Shown here in pieces: positions 26,896-35,699 of a stretch of DNA of 64,000 bases; the first letter of the stretch is position 1, and every line of letters starts with the position of its first letter. A model generated the notes under the pieces. That model was given only the letters and a program-made list of their open reading frames with translations. It searched no databases and was not told the DNA's origin. A program made the position numbers and the translations under genes. This DNA is from Streptomyces sp. NBC_01197 (GTDB lineage: Bacteria; Actinomycetota; Actinomycetes; Streptomycetales; Streptomycetaceae): contig NZ_CP108569.1 of the NCBI RefSeq assembly GCF_036010505.1, forward strand, positions 6,106,001 to 6,170,000. Reading direction: 5' to 3'.

Positions 26896-27213
26896 TTATC
26901 CGCCCTGGGCCCGGGCCTGTTCGCCCCCCGTCTCGTCGGCCGGTGTCTCGTCGGCCTGGGCTCGCTGCTCCCACTCGGCCAGGGCCACCACGTCCTTGAG
27001 GAAGCCGCGCACCCCCAGGAACTGCGACAAGTGCTCCCGGTGTTCCGCACAGGCCAGCCACGTCTTCCGGCGCTCCGGGGTGTGCAGTTTCGGGTTGTTC
27101 CACGCCAGCACCCACACGGCGTCGGCCCGGCACCCCTTGGCCGAGCAGACCGGGGCGGGTGTGACTGCGGCGGGCGGGACCGGGGCGGAACCAGTCGAAT
27201 CGGGGGAGTTCAC
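26896..27213 (-). CDS. Small conserved hypothetical protein with Cys/His motif
   Basis: 105 residues. The core VCSAKGCRADAVWVLAWNNP, then KLHTPERRKTWLACAEHREH has C-x4-C followed 27 residues later by C-x2-H-x2-H, a likely single zinc site. The ends are disordered (Pro/Thr/Ala at the N-terminus, Glu/Asp/Gln/Gly at the C-terminus). It is common in actinobacteria; some annotations call it acetone carboxylase, which the size and sequence do not support. It converges on moaA with only 11 bases between the stops. Function unknown. Confidence 0.75.
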   Translation of the reverse strand: MNSPDSTGSAPVPPAAVTPAPVCSAKGCRADAVWVLAWNNPKLHTPERRKTWLACAEHREHLSQFLGVRGFLKDVVALAEWEQRAQADETPADETGGEQARAQGG

Positions 27214-27276
27214 ACCTCAACCCTAGGCCAAAGCATCGCCGTTACGGACGGGCGAGGTGCCGGAGAGAGGTGCCGG

Positions 27277-27320
27277 AAAAAACGACGCCGAGCAGCCACG
27301 GGGGGAGCTGCCCGGCGTCG
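27277..27320 (-). terminator. Intrinsic terminator of the DUF3099 gene
   Basis: CGACGCCGAGCAGC (27283-27296) pairs with GCTGCCCGGCGTCG (27307-27320) with one mismatch. On the minus strand the stem is followed directly by six T residues (27282-27277). This is a textbook Rho-independent terminator for the leftward DUF3099 transcript. The rest of 27321-27452 holds no gene I can support. Confidence 0.85.
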
Positions 27321-27452
27321 GTCCGTCGCTCCGACGGGGGATGCGGAGCGCCTCCAAAGTATGTCACGGGCCCATCGGAGTGCGGCACCGTAACTACATG
27401 ATTGATCTGAGCTTTTCTTGAGCTTTGACACCCGCAGGAATTCGGCCTCGCC

Positions 27453-27827
27453 TCAGCCCTGTTCCGCCGCCCGCTGCTCACGCTCCGTGGTGGGCGCCTC
27501 GTCGGCCGGTTCCGTCCCCGGAACCACGGAAGACGGTTCCAGCGGCGGGCGGAACGGCGCGGGAACGAACGTCGTGGGGAGCCCCGGAGCGTTCTCGCGG
27601 CCCGCGTTCGCGATCACCACGGCGACGTACGGAAGGAGGGCGCCCAGCACCAGCGTCCCGATCGCCACCGGCCGTGTCACGTTCCAGAGGGCCGCCGTCA
27701 GGATGACCGCGACGGTGCGCACCGTCATCGAGATGATGTACCGGCGCTGCCGGCCGCGTACGTCTTCCTCAAGGCCGGTACGGGCACCCGTGATCCGGAA
27801 GACCTCACCGCTGCTCTGCTTCCGCAT
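27453..27827 (-). CDS. DUF3099 membrane protein
   Basis: 124 residues from ATG 27827 (MRKQSSGEVFRITGARTGLE); the longer frame to 28028 is not supported. Residues 1-35 are hydrophilic, ending in the DUF3099 block EEDVRGRQRRYIISM. Two transmembrane helices follow (about 36-55 and 62-81: VRTVAVILTAALW, AIGTLVLGALLPYVAVVIAN). The C-terminal 40 residues are Pro/Glu-rich. The family is actinobacterial and of unknown function. A six-T terminator lies 130 bases downstream. Confidence 0.88.
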   Translation of the reverse strand: MRKQSSGEVFRITGARTGLEEDVRGRQRRYIISMTVRTVAVILTAALWNVTRPVAIGTLVLGALLPYVAVVIANAGRENAPGLPTTFVPAPFRPPLEPSSVVPGTEPADEAPTTEREQRAAEQG

Positions 27828-28039
27828 CACGCTCCACCACCCGATTCCTGCGCCGGACTCTCCCCGGACCGGACGGCACCACGTTACGCCGACGCCCGGC
27901 CGCCCATAAGAGCGGGGCGCGTCCGTGCCGCCCGTACCGAGGCCGCCGGGGCACGTATGGCGGTGTCCGACATGCGCCGTATGGAGGGTGGGCCGAAACT
28001 GAGGCCCGTGCGTATCCAGCAGCCGCATCAGGAGGCGAC

Positions 28040-28315
28040 ATGAATTGGTTGTGGGCCATCATCGTGGGGCTGGTGCTCGGCCTGATCGCGAAGGCGATCA
28101 TCCCGGGCAAGCAGCAGATCCCGCTGTGGCTGACCGTGATCTTCGGTATCCTGGGCAGTGTGCTGGGCAACTGGGTGGCCACCGGGCTGGGGGTCAACGA
28201 CACCCGGGGCATCGACTGGATCAGGCATCTGCTCCAGCTGATCGGCGCCGTGATCATCGTCGGCGTGGGGGACAAGCTCTGGACCTCGGTCCGGGGCAGC
28301 AGACACACCACCTGA
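28040..28315 (+). CDS. GlsB/YeaQ/YmgE-family membrane protein
   Basis: 91 residues, starting MNWLWAIIVGLVLGLIAKAI. It has three hydrophobic segments and the family glycine pattern (LGLIAKAIIPGKQQIPLWLT, then GILGSVLGNWVATGLG). Members are small stress-associated membrane proteins with unknown mechanism. The gene has its own promoter region between divergent DUF3099 and itself, and a strong hairpin after it. Confidence 0.88.
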   Translation: MNWLWAIIVGLVLGLIAKAIIPGKQQIPLWLTVIFGILGSVLGNWVATGLGVNDTRGIDWIRHLLQLIGAVIIVGVGDKLWTSVRGSRHTT

Positions 28316-28327
28316 CGCCACGCACGC

Positions 28328-28364
28328 GTGAGGGCGGCCGGTTCCGCACCGGCCGCCCCCTCAC
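28328..28364. terminator. Bidirectional terminator between the GlsB-like gene and tyrS
   Basis: GTGAGGGCGGCCGG (28328-28341) and CCGGCCGCCCCCTCAC (28349-28364) form a 14-bp stem with a small bulge and a 7-nt loop. It sits between convergent stops (28315 and 28372). Confidence 0.75.
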
Positions 28365-28371
28365 GTATGTA

Positions 28372-29640
28372 CTAAGCGCCCGTGACCTCGACCGCCGCCA
28401 GGTTCTTCTTGCCGCGGCGCAGCACCAGCCACCGCCCGTGCAGCAGATCCCCGGCCGCCGGCACCGCGTCCTCGCTGGTGACCTTCACGTTGTTCACGTA
28501 CGCCCCGCCCTCCTTGACGGCCCGGCGGGCCGCCGACCTGCTCGGCACAAGACCCGTGTCGGCGAGCAGCTCCACGACCGGAACGAGCTTGTCGACCTTG
28601 GTGTGCGGCAGCTCGGAGAGCGCCGCGCTCAGCGTCGCCTCGTCCAGCTCCGTCAGCTCGCCCTGTCCGAAGAGCGCCCTGGACGCCGCGACCACCGCCG
28701 CGCACTGGTCCGCGCCGTGCACCAGTGTCGTCAGCTCTTCGGCCAGCGAGCGCTGGGCGGCCCGCGCCTGCGGCCGATCCCCGGTCAGCTGCTCCAGCTC
28801 CTCCAGCTCCGCGCGGCTCTTGAAGCTGAGGATGCGGTTGTACGTGGAGACGTCGCGGTCGTCCACATTCAGCCAGAACTGGTAGAACGCGTACGGCGTG
28901 GTCATCTCCGCGTCCAGCCAGACGGCCCCGCTCTCGGACTTGCCGAACTTGGTGCCGTCCGCCTTGACCATCAGCGGGGTGCCCAGCGCGTGCACGGACG
29001 CGTCCGGCTCCAGGCGGTGGATCAGGTCGATCCCCGCCGTGAGATTGCCCCACTGGTCGCTGCCGCCCTGCTGGAGCGTGCAGCCGTACCGCCGGTACAG
29101 CTCCAGGAAGTCCATTCCCTGGAGCAGCTGGTAGCTGAACTCCGTGTAGCTGATGCCCTGTTCGGACTCCAGGCGGCGGGCGACCGACTCCTTGGTGAGC
29201 ATCTTGTTCACCCGGAAGTGCTTGCCGATGTCCCGCAGGAACTCGATCGCGGACAGGCCCGCGGTCCAGTCCAGGTTGTTGACCATCACCGCCGCGTTCT
29301 CCCCCTCGAACGAGAGGAACGGCTCGATCTGCGAGCGCAGCCGGCCCACCCAGTTGGCGATGGTCTCCGGGTCGTTCAGCGTCCGCTCGGCGGTCGGCCG
29401 CGGGTCACCGATCTGGCCGGTGGCCCCGCCCACCAGCGCCAGCGGCCGGTGCCCGGCCTGCTGGAGCCTGCGGACGGTGAGGACCTGTACGAGGTGGCCC
29501 ACATGCAGGCTCGCCGCCGTCGGGTCGAAGCCGCAATAGAACGTGACGGGACCGTCCGCGAGCGTCTTGCGCAATGCGTCCTCGTCAGTGGAGAGGGCGA
29601 AGAGCCCCCGCCACTTCAGCTCGTCGACGATGTCCGTCAC
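28372..29640 (-). CDS. tyrS: Tyrosyl-tRNA synthetase
   Basis: 422 residues. Class I signature H46-V-G-H49 follows [12 protein letters not shown], and the KMSKS-equivalent is K231-F-G-K-S235. The tyrosine/tRNA region [14 protein letters not shown] and [15 protein letters not shown] are intact. The C-terminal S4 RNA-binding domain is [18 protein letters not shown]. It charges tRNA-Tyr. Length is normal for the bacterial type. It is transcribed leftward as a single gene, ending at a shared terminator. Confidence 0.97.
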   Translation of the reverse strand: MTDIVDELKWRGLFALSTDEDALRKTLADGPVTFYCGFDPTAASLHVGHLVQVLTVRRLQQAGHRPLALVGGATGQIGDPRPTAERTLNDPETIANWVGRLRSQIEPFLSFEGENAAVMVNNLDWTAGLSAIEFLRDIGKHFRVNKMLTKESVARRLESEQGISYTEFSYQLLQGMDFLELYRRYGCTLQQGGSDQWGNLTAGIDLIHRLEPDASVHALGTPLMVKADGTKFGKSESGAVWLDAEMTTPYAFYQFWLNVDDRDVSTYNRILSFKSRAELEELEQLTGDRPQARAAQRSLAEELTTLVHGADQCAAVVAASRALFGQGELTELDEATLSAALSELPHTKVDKLVPVVELLADTGLVPSRSAARRAVKEGGAYVNNVKVTSEDAVPAAGDLLHGRWLVLRRGKKNLAAVEVTGA

Positions 29641-29685
29641 GGGTCTCGCGTCTCCTTCGGTGCGGCTGGAAGTACGTCCCAGAGG

Positions 29686-31095
29686 TTATACGCCCTGGCT
29701 GACGGAACTCATATTGAAATCCGGGATGCGCAGGGCGGGCATCGCGGCGCGGGTGAACCAGTCGCCCCACTCGCGCGGCAGCGTCCGCTCCGTACGCCCG
29801 GCCTCGGTGGCCCGGGAGAGCAGATCGACCGGCGACTCGTTGAAGCGGAAGTTGTTCACCTCGCCGGTGACCTCGCCGTTCTCCACCAGGTAGACGCCGT
29901 CCCTGGTCAGCCCGGTCAGCAGCAGGGTGGCCGGGTCGACCTCCCTGATGTACCAGAGGCAGGTCAGCAGCAGGGCGGGTCCGTCGTGCCCCGACGCGGC
30001 CACCATCTCGTCGAGCGAGCGCTCCCCGCCGCCCTCCAGGATCAGATTGCTGATGGGGGGCGCCACCGGGAGGCCGGTCAGCTCCGCGCTGTGCCGGGTG
30101 GTGACCAGGTTCTCCAGCCGGCCGTCGCGCACCCAGTCCGTACGGGAGAGCGGCAGGCCGTTGTCGAAGACCGACGAGTCGTCGCCGGAGGAGTGCGCGA
30201 GGACGAAGGGCGCCGACTCCAGACCCGGCTCGGCCGGATCGCTGCGCAGGGTCATCGGAAGCGGGGAGAGCCGGTCACCGAGCCGGGTCCCGCCACCGGG
30301 CCGGGAGAAGACCGTACGGCCCTCCGCCGCGTCCCGGGCGGCGGACGACCAGAACTGGTAGATCAGCAGATCGGCCACCGCGGTCGGCGGCAGCAGCGTC
30401 TCGTAGCGCCCGGCGGGCAGCGCCACCCTGCGCTCGGCCCAGCGCAGCCGCCGCGCCAGTTCGGCGTCAAGCGCGGCCGGGTCGACGTCGGCGAAGTCCC
30501 GCGTGGCCCGGCCCGCCCAGGCGGAACGGGACCGGTCGGGGGACTTGGCGTTCAGCTCCAGCGTGCCGTTCGGCTGGTCGTGGCGCAGCCGCAGACCGGT
30601 GGACGTACCGAGGTAGCTGGAGGTCATCTCATGGCTGGCGAAGCCGTACAGCTCGCGCCCGCCGGAGCGCGCGCGGGCGAAGGACTCGCCCAGCGCCGGT
30701 GCGAAGGCGTCGAAGACCGCCGACGTGGTCTCGGCGGGCGCTGACGTGAAGCCGGCGGATTCGGGCACCCCGGTGACCAGCGGCCGGGCGTCCTCGGCGG
30801 GGGAGCCGTTGCGGGCGGCCGCCTCGGCGGCCCGGACCAGCGGTTCGAGATCGGCCGCGGTCACCGCCGACCGGGAGACGACACCGGATGCGGTGCCCTC
30901 CTTGCCGTCTACCGTCGCGATGACGGTCAGGGTCCGGCCGCGGGTCACACCGTTGGTCGTCAGCGCGTTCCCGGCCCAGCGCAGATTGGCGCTCGAACGC
31001 TCGTCGGCGATGACGGCGCAGCCGTCCGCGGTGGACAGGGCGAGGGCCCGCTCGACGATCTCGTGCGGCCTGCTGGTGCGGTTCGAGGGGGTCAT
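29686..31095 (-). CDS. TldD/PmbA-family protein (TldE-like subunit)
   Basis: 469 residues from ATG 31095, overlapping the upstream tldD-like stop by 4 bases. It has the N-terminal domain pattern of the family (EIVERALALSTADGCAVIAD) and the C-terminal beta core with YGFASHEMTSSYLGTSTGLR, NLILEGGGERSLDEMV and LLLTCLWYIREVDPATLLLT-GLTRDGVYLVENGEV split over two strands. There is no HExxxH motif, as expected of the TldE/PmbA partner, which forms a heterodimeric protease with TldD. The pair processes modified peptides or unfolded peptides in other bacteria. Confidence 0.9.
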   Translation of the reverse strand: MTPSNRTSRPHEIVERALALSTADGCAVIADERSSANLRWAGNALTTNGVTRGRTLTVIATVDGKEGTASGVVSRSAVTAADLEPLVRAAEAAARNGSPAEDARPLVTGVPESAGFTSAPAETTSAVFDAFAPALGESFARARSGGRELYGFASHEMTSSYLGTSTGLRLRHDQPNGTLELNAKSPDRSRSAWAGRATRDFADVDPAALDAELARRLRWAERRVALPAGRYETLLPPTAVADLLIYQFWSSAARDAAEGRTVFSRPGGGTRLGDRLSPLPMTLRSDPAEPGLESAPFVLAHSSGDDSSVFDNGLPLSRTDWVRDGRLENLVTTRHSAELTGLPVAPPISNLILEGGGERSLDEMVAASGHDGPALLLTCLWYIREVDPATLLLTGLTRDGVYLVENGEVTGEVNNFRFNESPVDLLSRATEAGRTERTLPREWGDWFTRAAMPALRIPDFNMSSVSQGV

Positions 31096-32615
31096 CGCCC
31101 GGCCTCCTGCGTGGTGTTGAGGATGTTCACGCCCCGGAAGAGGGCGGACGGGCAGCCGTGCGAGACCGATGCGACCTGGCCCGGCTGGGCCTTGCCGCAG
31201 TTGAAGGCGCCGCCCAGTACGTACGTCTGCGGGCCGCCGACCTTCTCCATCGAGCCCCAGAAGTCCGTGGTCGTCGCCTGGTAGGCGACGTCCCGCAGCT
31301 GCCCGGCGAGTTGTCCGTTCTTGATGCGATATGCCCTTTGCTGGGTGAACTGGAAGTTGTAGCGCTGCATGTCGATCGACCACGACCGGTCGCCCACCAC
31401 GTAGATCCCCCGCTCGACGCCCCCGATCAGGTCCTCCGTGGAGAGCCCGCCCGGATCCGGCTCGAGCGACACATTGGCCATCCGCTGCACCGGCACATGC
31501 CCCGGCGAATCCGCGTACGCACACCCGTTGGACCGGCCGAGTCCCGTCAGCTTCGCGATCCTGCGGTCCAGCTGGTACCCGACCAGCGTGCCGTCCTTGA
31601 TCAGATCCCAGGACTGCGCCTCCACCCCCTCGTCGTCGAAACCGACCGTGGCCAGGCCGTGTTCGGCGGTCCTGTCGCCCGTCACGTTCATCACGGGGGA
31701 GCCGTACGCCAACGTGCCGAGCTGGTCGAACGTGGCGAATGAGGTCCCGGCGTACGCCGCCTCGTACCCCAGCGCCCGGTCCAGCTCGGTGGCGTGCCCG
31801 ACCGACTCATGGATGGTGAGCCAGAGGTTGGACGGGTCCACCACCAGGTCGTACGCCCCCGCCTCGACACTCGGCGCCCGCATCTTCCCGGCGAGCAGCT
31901 CCGGGATCCGCTCCAGCTCGGCGTCCCAGTCCCAGCCCGTGCCGGTCAGGTACTCCCAGCCGCGCCCGGCCGGCGGCGCGAGGGTGCGCATCGAGTCGAA
32001 CTCACCGGTGTCCGCGTCCACCGCCACCGCGGTGAGCTGCGGATGGAGCCTGACCCGCTGCTGGGTGGTGACGGTGCCCGCGGTGTCCGCGTAGAACTTG
32101 TTCTCGAGCACGGTCATCAGCGAGGCGTCCGCATGGGCGACGCCGTCCGCCCGCAGCAGCCGCGCCGACCAGTCGGCCAGCAGCCCGGTCTTCTCGTCGG
32201 CGGGTACCGAGAAGGGGTCGGTCTCGTACGAGGAGATCCAGGTCCGGTCCGGGTGCACCGGCTCGTCCGCCAGCTCCACTCTCTCTTCCGATCCGGCCGC
32301 CCTGATGACCTTGGCGGAGAGCTTCGCCATCGCTACGGCCTGCCCGGCCACCCGCGCCGCCGCGTCCATCGACAGATCGACACCGGAGGCGAACCCCCAG
32401 CTCCCCCCGTGCACGACCCGTACGGCGTACCCGAGATCCGTGGTGTCCGTGGAGCCCGCGGGCCTGGCGTCCCGCAGCCGCCAGGTCGCGCTGCGGACCC
32501 GCTCGAAGCGGAAGTCGGCGTGGTCGGCGCCGAGCGCGCGGGCGCGGGCGAGCGCCGCGTCGGCCAGGGCGCGCAGCGGCAGAGCCGTGAAGGCTGCGTC
32601 GATCGAATGTGGCAC
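31092..32615 (-). CDS. tldD: TldD-family metalloprotease
   Basis: 507 residues if started at GTG 32615, which has AGGAGA five bases upstream; a GTG at 32633 lies before that site. The zinc motif is HESVGHATE (H-E-x3-H), and a distal Cys is in AFNCGKAQPGQVASVSHGCP. TldD with TldE forms a barrel-like protease able to cut small peptides such as microcin precursors and CcdA. The TldE-like partner follows with ATGA overlap. No peptide natural product genes are nearby, so a housekeeping role is likely. Confidence 0.92.
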   Translation of the reverse strand: MPHSIDAAFTALPLRALADAALARARALGADHADFRFERVRSATWRLRDARPAGSTDTTDLGYAVRVVHGGSWGFASGVDLSMDAAARVAGQAVAMAKLSAKVIRAAGSEERVELADEPVHPDRTWISSYETDPFSVPADEKTGLLADWSARLLRADGVAHADASLMTVLENKFYADTAGTVTTQQRVRLHPQLTAVAVDADTGEFDSMRTLAPPAGRGWEYLTGTGWDWDAELERIPELLAGKMRAPSVEAGAYDLVVDPSNLWLTIHESVGHATELDRALGYEAAYAGTSFATFDQLGTLAYGSPVMNVTGDRTAEHGLATVGFDDEGVEAQSWDLIKDGTLVGYQLDRRIAKLTGLGRSNGCAYADSPGHVPVQRMANVSLEPDPGGLSTEDLIGGVERGIYVVGDRSWSIDMQRYNFQFTQQRAYRIKNGQLAGQLRDVAYQATTTDFWGSMEKVGGPQTYVLGGAFNCGKAQPGQVASVSHGCPSALFRGVNILNTTQEAGR

Positions 32616-32799
32616 GAGGTCTCCTGTCGTCACGACCGGTCGCTCGCATCATGTCGCGCGGACGCGCCCTGCTGCCAGATGCTTTCTGTAGGGACCCGAC
32701 AGGGACCGCCACGCGGCGCTGTCGGAGGCCGATTCCTCCGAAGTGGGGCAGGACCGATAGTTTGCGTGAGTACCACACAGCTATCGAAAGGGTGATCCG

Positions 32800-33516
32800 T
32801 TGAGCCGCTCGGTTCTCGTCACCGGAGGAAACCGGGGCATCGGCCTTGCCATCGCCCGCGCTTTCGCAGACGCAGGCGACAAGGTCGCGATCACGTACCG
32901 CTCCGGCGAGCCGGCAGCGCTTGCCGAACAGGGGTTCCTGGCCGTCAAGTGCGACATCACCGACACCGAGCAGGTGGAGCAGGCCTACAAGGAGATCGAG
33001 GAGAAGCACGGTCCCGTGGAGGTGCTAGTGGCCAACGCCGGTGTCACCAAGGACCAGTTGCTGATGCGGATGTCCGAGGACGACTTCACCGCCGTACTCG
33101 ACACCAACCTCACCGGTACCTTCCGGGTCGTGAAGCGGGCCAACCGTGCGATGCTGCGCGCCAAGAAGGGCCGCGTCGTCCTCATCTCGTCCGTGGTCGG
33201 TCTGCTCGGCTCCGCCGGACAGGCGAACTACGCCGCGTCCAAGGCCGGCCTGGTGGGCTTCGCGCGCTCCCTCGCCCGTGAGCTGGGCTCCCGCAACATC
33301 ACTTTCAACGTAGTCGCACCCGGTTTCGTCGACACCGACATGACCAAGGTGCTCACCGACGAGCAGCGTGCGGGCATCGTCTCGCAGGTGCCGCTCGGCC
33401 GGTACGCCCAGCCGGAGGAGATCGCCGCCACGGTGCGGTTCCTCGCCTCCGACGACGCGTCGTACATCACTGGAGCCGTCATCCCCGTTGACGGCGGATT
33501 GGGCATGGGTCACTGA
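32800..33516 (+). CDS. fabG: 3-oxoacyl-ACP reductase FabG
   Basis: 238 residues from a TTG at 32800 with AAAGGG seven bases upstream. Classical SDR: TGGNRGIG cofactor loop, NAGVTKDQLLMRM, SSVVGLLGSAGQANYAASKA (catalytic Ser, Tyr, Lys) and PGFVDTDMT. It reduces 3-oxoacyl-ACP with NADPH in fatty acid elongation. It is followed 4 bases later by fabI, a pairing known in Streptomyces and mycobacteria (mabA-inhA). Confidence 0.95.
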   Translation: MSRSVLVTGGNRGIGLAIARAFADAGDKVAITYRSGEPAALAEQGFLAVKCDITDTEQVEQAYKEIEEKHGPVEVLVANAGVTKDQLLMRMSEDDFTAVLDTNLTGTFRVVKRANRAMLRAKKGRVVLISSVVGLLGSAGQANYAASKAGLVGFARSLARELGSRNITFNVVAPGFVDTDMTKVLTDEQRAGIVSQVPLGRYAQPEEIAATVRFLASDDASYITGAVIPVDGGLGMGH

Positions 33517-33520
33517 TCAC

Positions 33521-34288
33521 ATGAGCGGAATTCTCGACGGCAAGCGCATCCTCATCACGGGTGTGCTGATGGAGTCCTCCATCGCCTTCCACGCCGCCAA
33601 GGTGGCCCAGGAGCAGGGCGCCGAGGTCATCCTGACCGCCTTCCCGCGGCCCACCCTCACCGAGCGCATCGCCAAGAAGCTGCCCAAGCCCGCCAAGGTC
33701 ATCGAGCTGGATGTCACCAGCACCGAGCACCTCGACCGGCTCGCGGGCCTGGTCCGCGACGAGCTCGGCTCGCTCGACGGGGTCGTGCACTCCATCGGCT
33801 TCGCGCCGCAGGACGCGCTCGGCGGCAACTTCCTCAACACCCCGTTCGAGTCGGTCGCCACGGCCATGCACGTCTCGGCCTTCTCGCTGAAGTCGCTGGC
33901 CATGGCCTGTCTGCCGCTGATGAGCGAGGGCGGCTCGGTCGTCGGCCTCACCTTCGACGCCCAGTACGCCTGGCCGCAGTACGACTGGATGGGCCCGGCC
34001 AAGGCCGCGCTGGAGGCGACATCCCGCTACCTCGCCCGTGACCTGGGCCAGCAGGACATCCGCTGCAACCTGATCTCCGCCGGCCCCATCGGCTCGATGG
34101 CCGCGAAGTCCATCCCGGGCTTCGGGGAACTGGCGGACGTCTGGAACACCCGCTCCCCGCTCGCCTGGGACATGGCCGACCCCGAGCCGGCCGGCCGCGG
34201 CATTGTCGCCCTGCTCTCGGACTTCTTCCCGAAGACGACCGGCGAGATCATCCACGTCGACGGCGGCGTGCACATGATGGGCGCCTGA
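33521..34288 (+). CDS. fabI: NADH-dependent enoyl-ACP reductase FabI/InhA
   Basis: 255 residues from ATG 33521. Typical of InhA-type FabI: ILITGVLMESSIAFHAAKVA-QEQGA with the altered glycine loop, HSIGFAPQDALGGNF, active-site Y-x6-K in YDWMGPAKAALEATSRYLA, and LISAGPIGSMAAKSIPGF. It performs the last reduction of fatty acid elongation and is the triclosan/isoniazid target class. It forms an operon with fabG and converges on the UbiD gene, 14 bases away. Confidence 0.95.
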   Translation: MSGILDGKRILITGVLMESSIAFHAAKVAQEQGAEVILTAFPRPTLTERIAKKLPKPAKVIELDVTSTEHLDRLAGLVRDELGSLDGVVHSIGFAPQDALGGNFLNTPFESVATAMHVSAFSLKSLAMACLPLMSEGGSVVGLTFDAQYAWPQYDWMGPAKAALEATSRYLARDLGQQDIRCNLISAGPIGSMAAKSIPGFGELADVWNTRSPLAWDMADPEPAGRGIVALLSDFFPKTTGEIIHVDGGVHMMGA

Positions 34289-34301
34289 CCGCCTGTATCG
34301 A

Positions 34302-35699
34302 TCAGGGGGCCGCGCGACCGTCGAGCAGACGGCGCGCGGCCTCCGCGCGTCCGGGGGCGATCTCGATCCGTACCCCGTCGAAGTCCGGGCCGCGCGTCGC
34401 GTCCAGGGCCATCCGGGACGTCGTGCCGTCCGCCGTGGACGACGGGTCTAGGGGGCTGCCGGGCAGACCGCCGACCTGGAAGACGTCCCGGTGCGGCTGG
34501 AGATGGGTGGCCATCGCCCACAGCACCTGCGAGTCCTGCGTGATGTCGACGTCCTGGTCGACCGCGACGACCGTCTTGAGGTACGGGTCCCAGCCGAGCA
34601 GCCCCAGCATGATCTGCCGGGCCTGGCCGGGACGGCTGGGGCGCATCGCCACATACGCGTGGAAGTGCGTGCCCGAGGTCGGATAGTGCAGCGCCGTCAC
34701 CTCGGGGAAGCGCTCCATCAGTTTCTGCGCCATCTCCGACTCGCGCGGCACCCGCGCCAGGTTGAGGTGCTCGGCCGTGCTGCCGCCCACCACGTCCAGC
34801 AGCAGCGCGTCCCGGCGCCGCAGGACCGTCTCGACGGTCAGCACGTTGTGGGTCGAGCGGTCCGACGAGTATCCGGAGAACTCACCGAAGGGCCCCTCGT
34901 CGGCACGGCGGTCCGGATCGATGAACCCCTCAAGGACCGTCTCGGCGCTCGCCGGAACACGTATCCCGTACTTCGGGGTGCGCACCACGTCCAGGGGTGC
35001 CCCGAACAGGCCGCCCGCCACGCACCGTTCGTCGGTGTCCGCGCCCACCCGGGCGGACGCCGCCAGCATGAACAGCGGGTGCGAGCCGACGACCATGGCC
35101 ACCGGGAGCCGTTCGCCGTGCTCCTGCGCCAGCCGCAGCAGCTGCCACAGATGGCCGCGCGAGTGGAGGCTGGTGGCCAGTTCGCCCGGGTCGTGCACCA
35201 TCGCGCGGTGGTAGCTGAGATTGCCCGAGCGGCCCTCGGCGTACGGGGGTGCCTCCACCGCGATGATGCCGTTCGTGATGTACGGGCCCCGGTCCGAGGC
35301 GAAGTGCCGGATCATCGGGAGGACGCCGAGGTCCGGTTCCGCCACCACGTCGAGCACCGGGCCCTCCCGCACCACCCGGGGCTCGCAGCGGCGGGCCGAC
35401 GCCGCCTGGTACGCGCGGTGCAGCCCGGCCGTCCCGGTGCCGAGCAGGCGGGCGATACGGCGGCGCGATGCGAACACATTGGTGACCAGGGGGGTACCGA
35501 GCCCCGCGACGTTCCGGCAGACCACCAGCTCGTCCCGGCCGCGCGCCGCCAGCTCCAGGACGAGCGCGGCCACGTCCTCGCCTTCGATCCGGTCGTCGAC
35601 GGTGAGCACGTCGTCGGGGTGGTCGGCCGTGTACCGGGCGAGGAAGTCCCGCAGGTCCTGGGATGCCGGGGGCGCCGCCGACAACGGCTCAGTGGTCAC
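34302..35699 (-). CDS. UbiD-family decarboxylase (prenylated-FMN dependent)
   Basis: 465 residues. The family motif EGPFGEFSGY (268-277) holds the catalytic glutamates. N143 (ITNGIIA) and H164-R165 (NLSYHRAM) fit the metal and prFMN-phosphate binding set. UbiD enzymes reversibly decarboxylate aromatic, heteroaromatic or alpha,beta-unsaturated acids, using prFMN made by UbiX. No ubiX is in this window, so the cofactor must come from elsewhere. It is the last gene of the seven-gene catabolic block and overlaps the racemase-like gene by 11 bases, so the two are translated together. Substrate unknown. Confidence 0.92.
   Translation of the reverse strand: MTTEPLSAAPPASQDLRDFLARYTADHPDDVLTVDDRIEGEDVAALVLELAARGRDELVVCRNVAGLGTPLVTNVFASRRRIARLLGTGTAGLHRAYQAASARRCEPRVVREGPVLDVVAEPDLGVLPMIRHFASDRGPYITNGIIAVEAPPYAEGRSGNLSYHRAMVHDPGELATSLHSRGHLWQLLRLAQEHGERLPVAMVVGSHPLFMLAASARVGADTDERCVAGGLFGAPLDVVRTPKYGIRVPASAETVLEGFIDPDRRADEGPFGEFSGYSSDRSTHNVLTVETVLRRRDALLLDVVGGSTAEHLNLARVPRESEMAQKLMERFPEVTALHYPTSGTHFHAYVAMRPSRPGQARQIMLGLLGWDPYLKTVVAVDQDVDITQDSQVLWAMATHLQPHRDVFQVGGLPGSPLDPSSTADGTTSRMALDATRGPDFDGVRIEIAPGRAEAARRLLDGRAAP

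Noticed and set aside
28045..30744. 899-codon open frame on + strand
   Set aside because: It is antisense to tyrS and the TldE-like gene; Arg/Pro/Gln-rich shadow sequence typical of GC-rich third-position bias.
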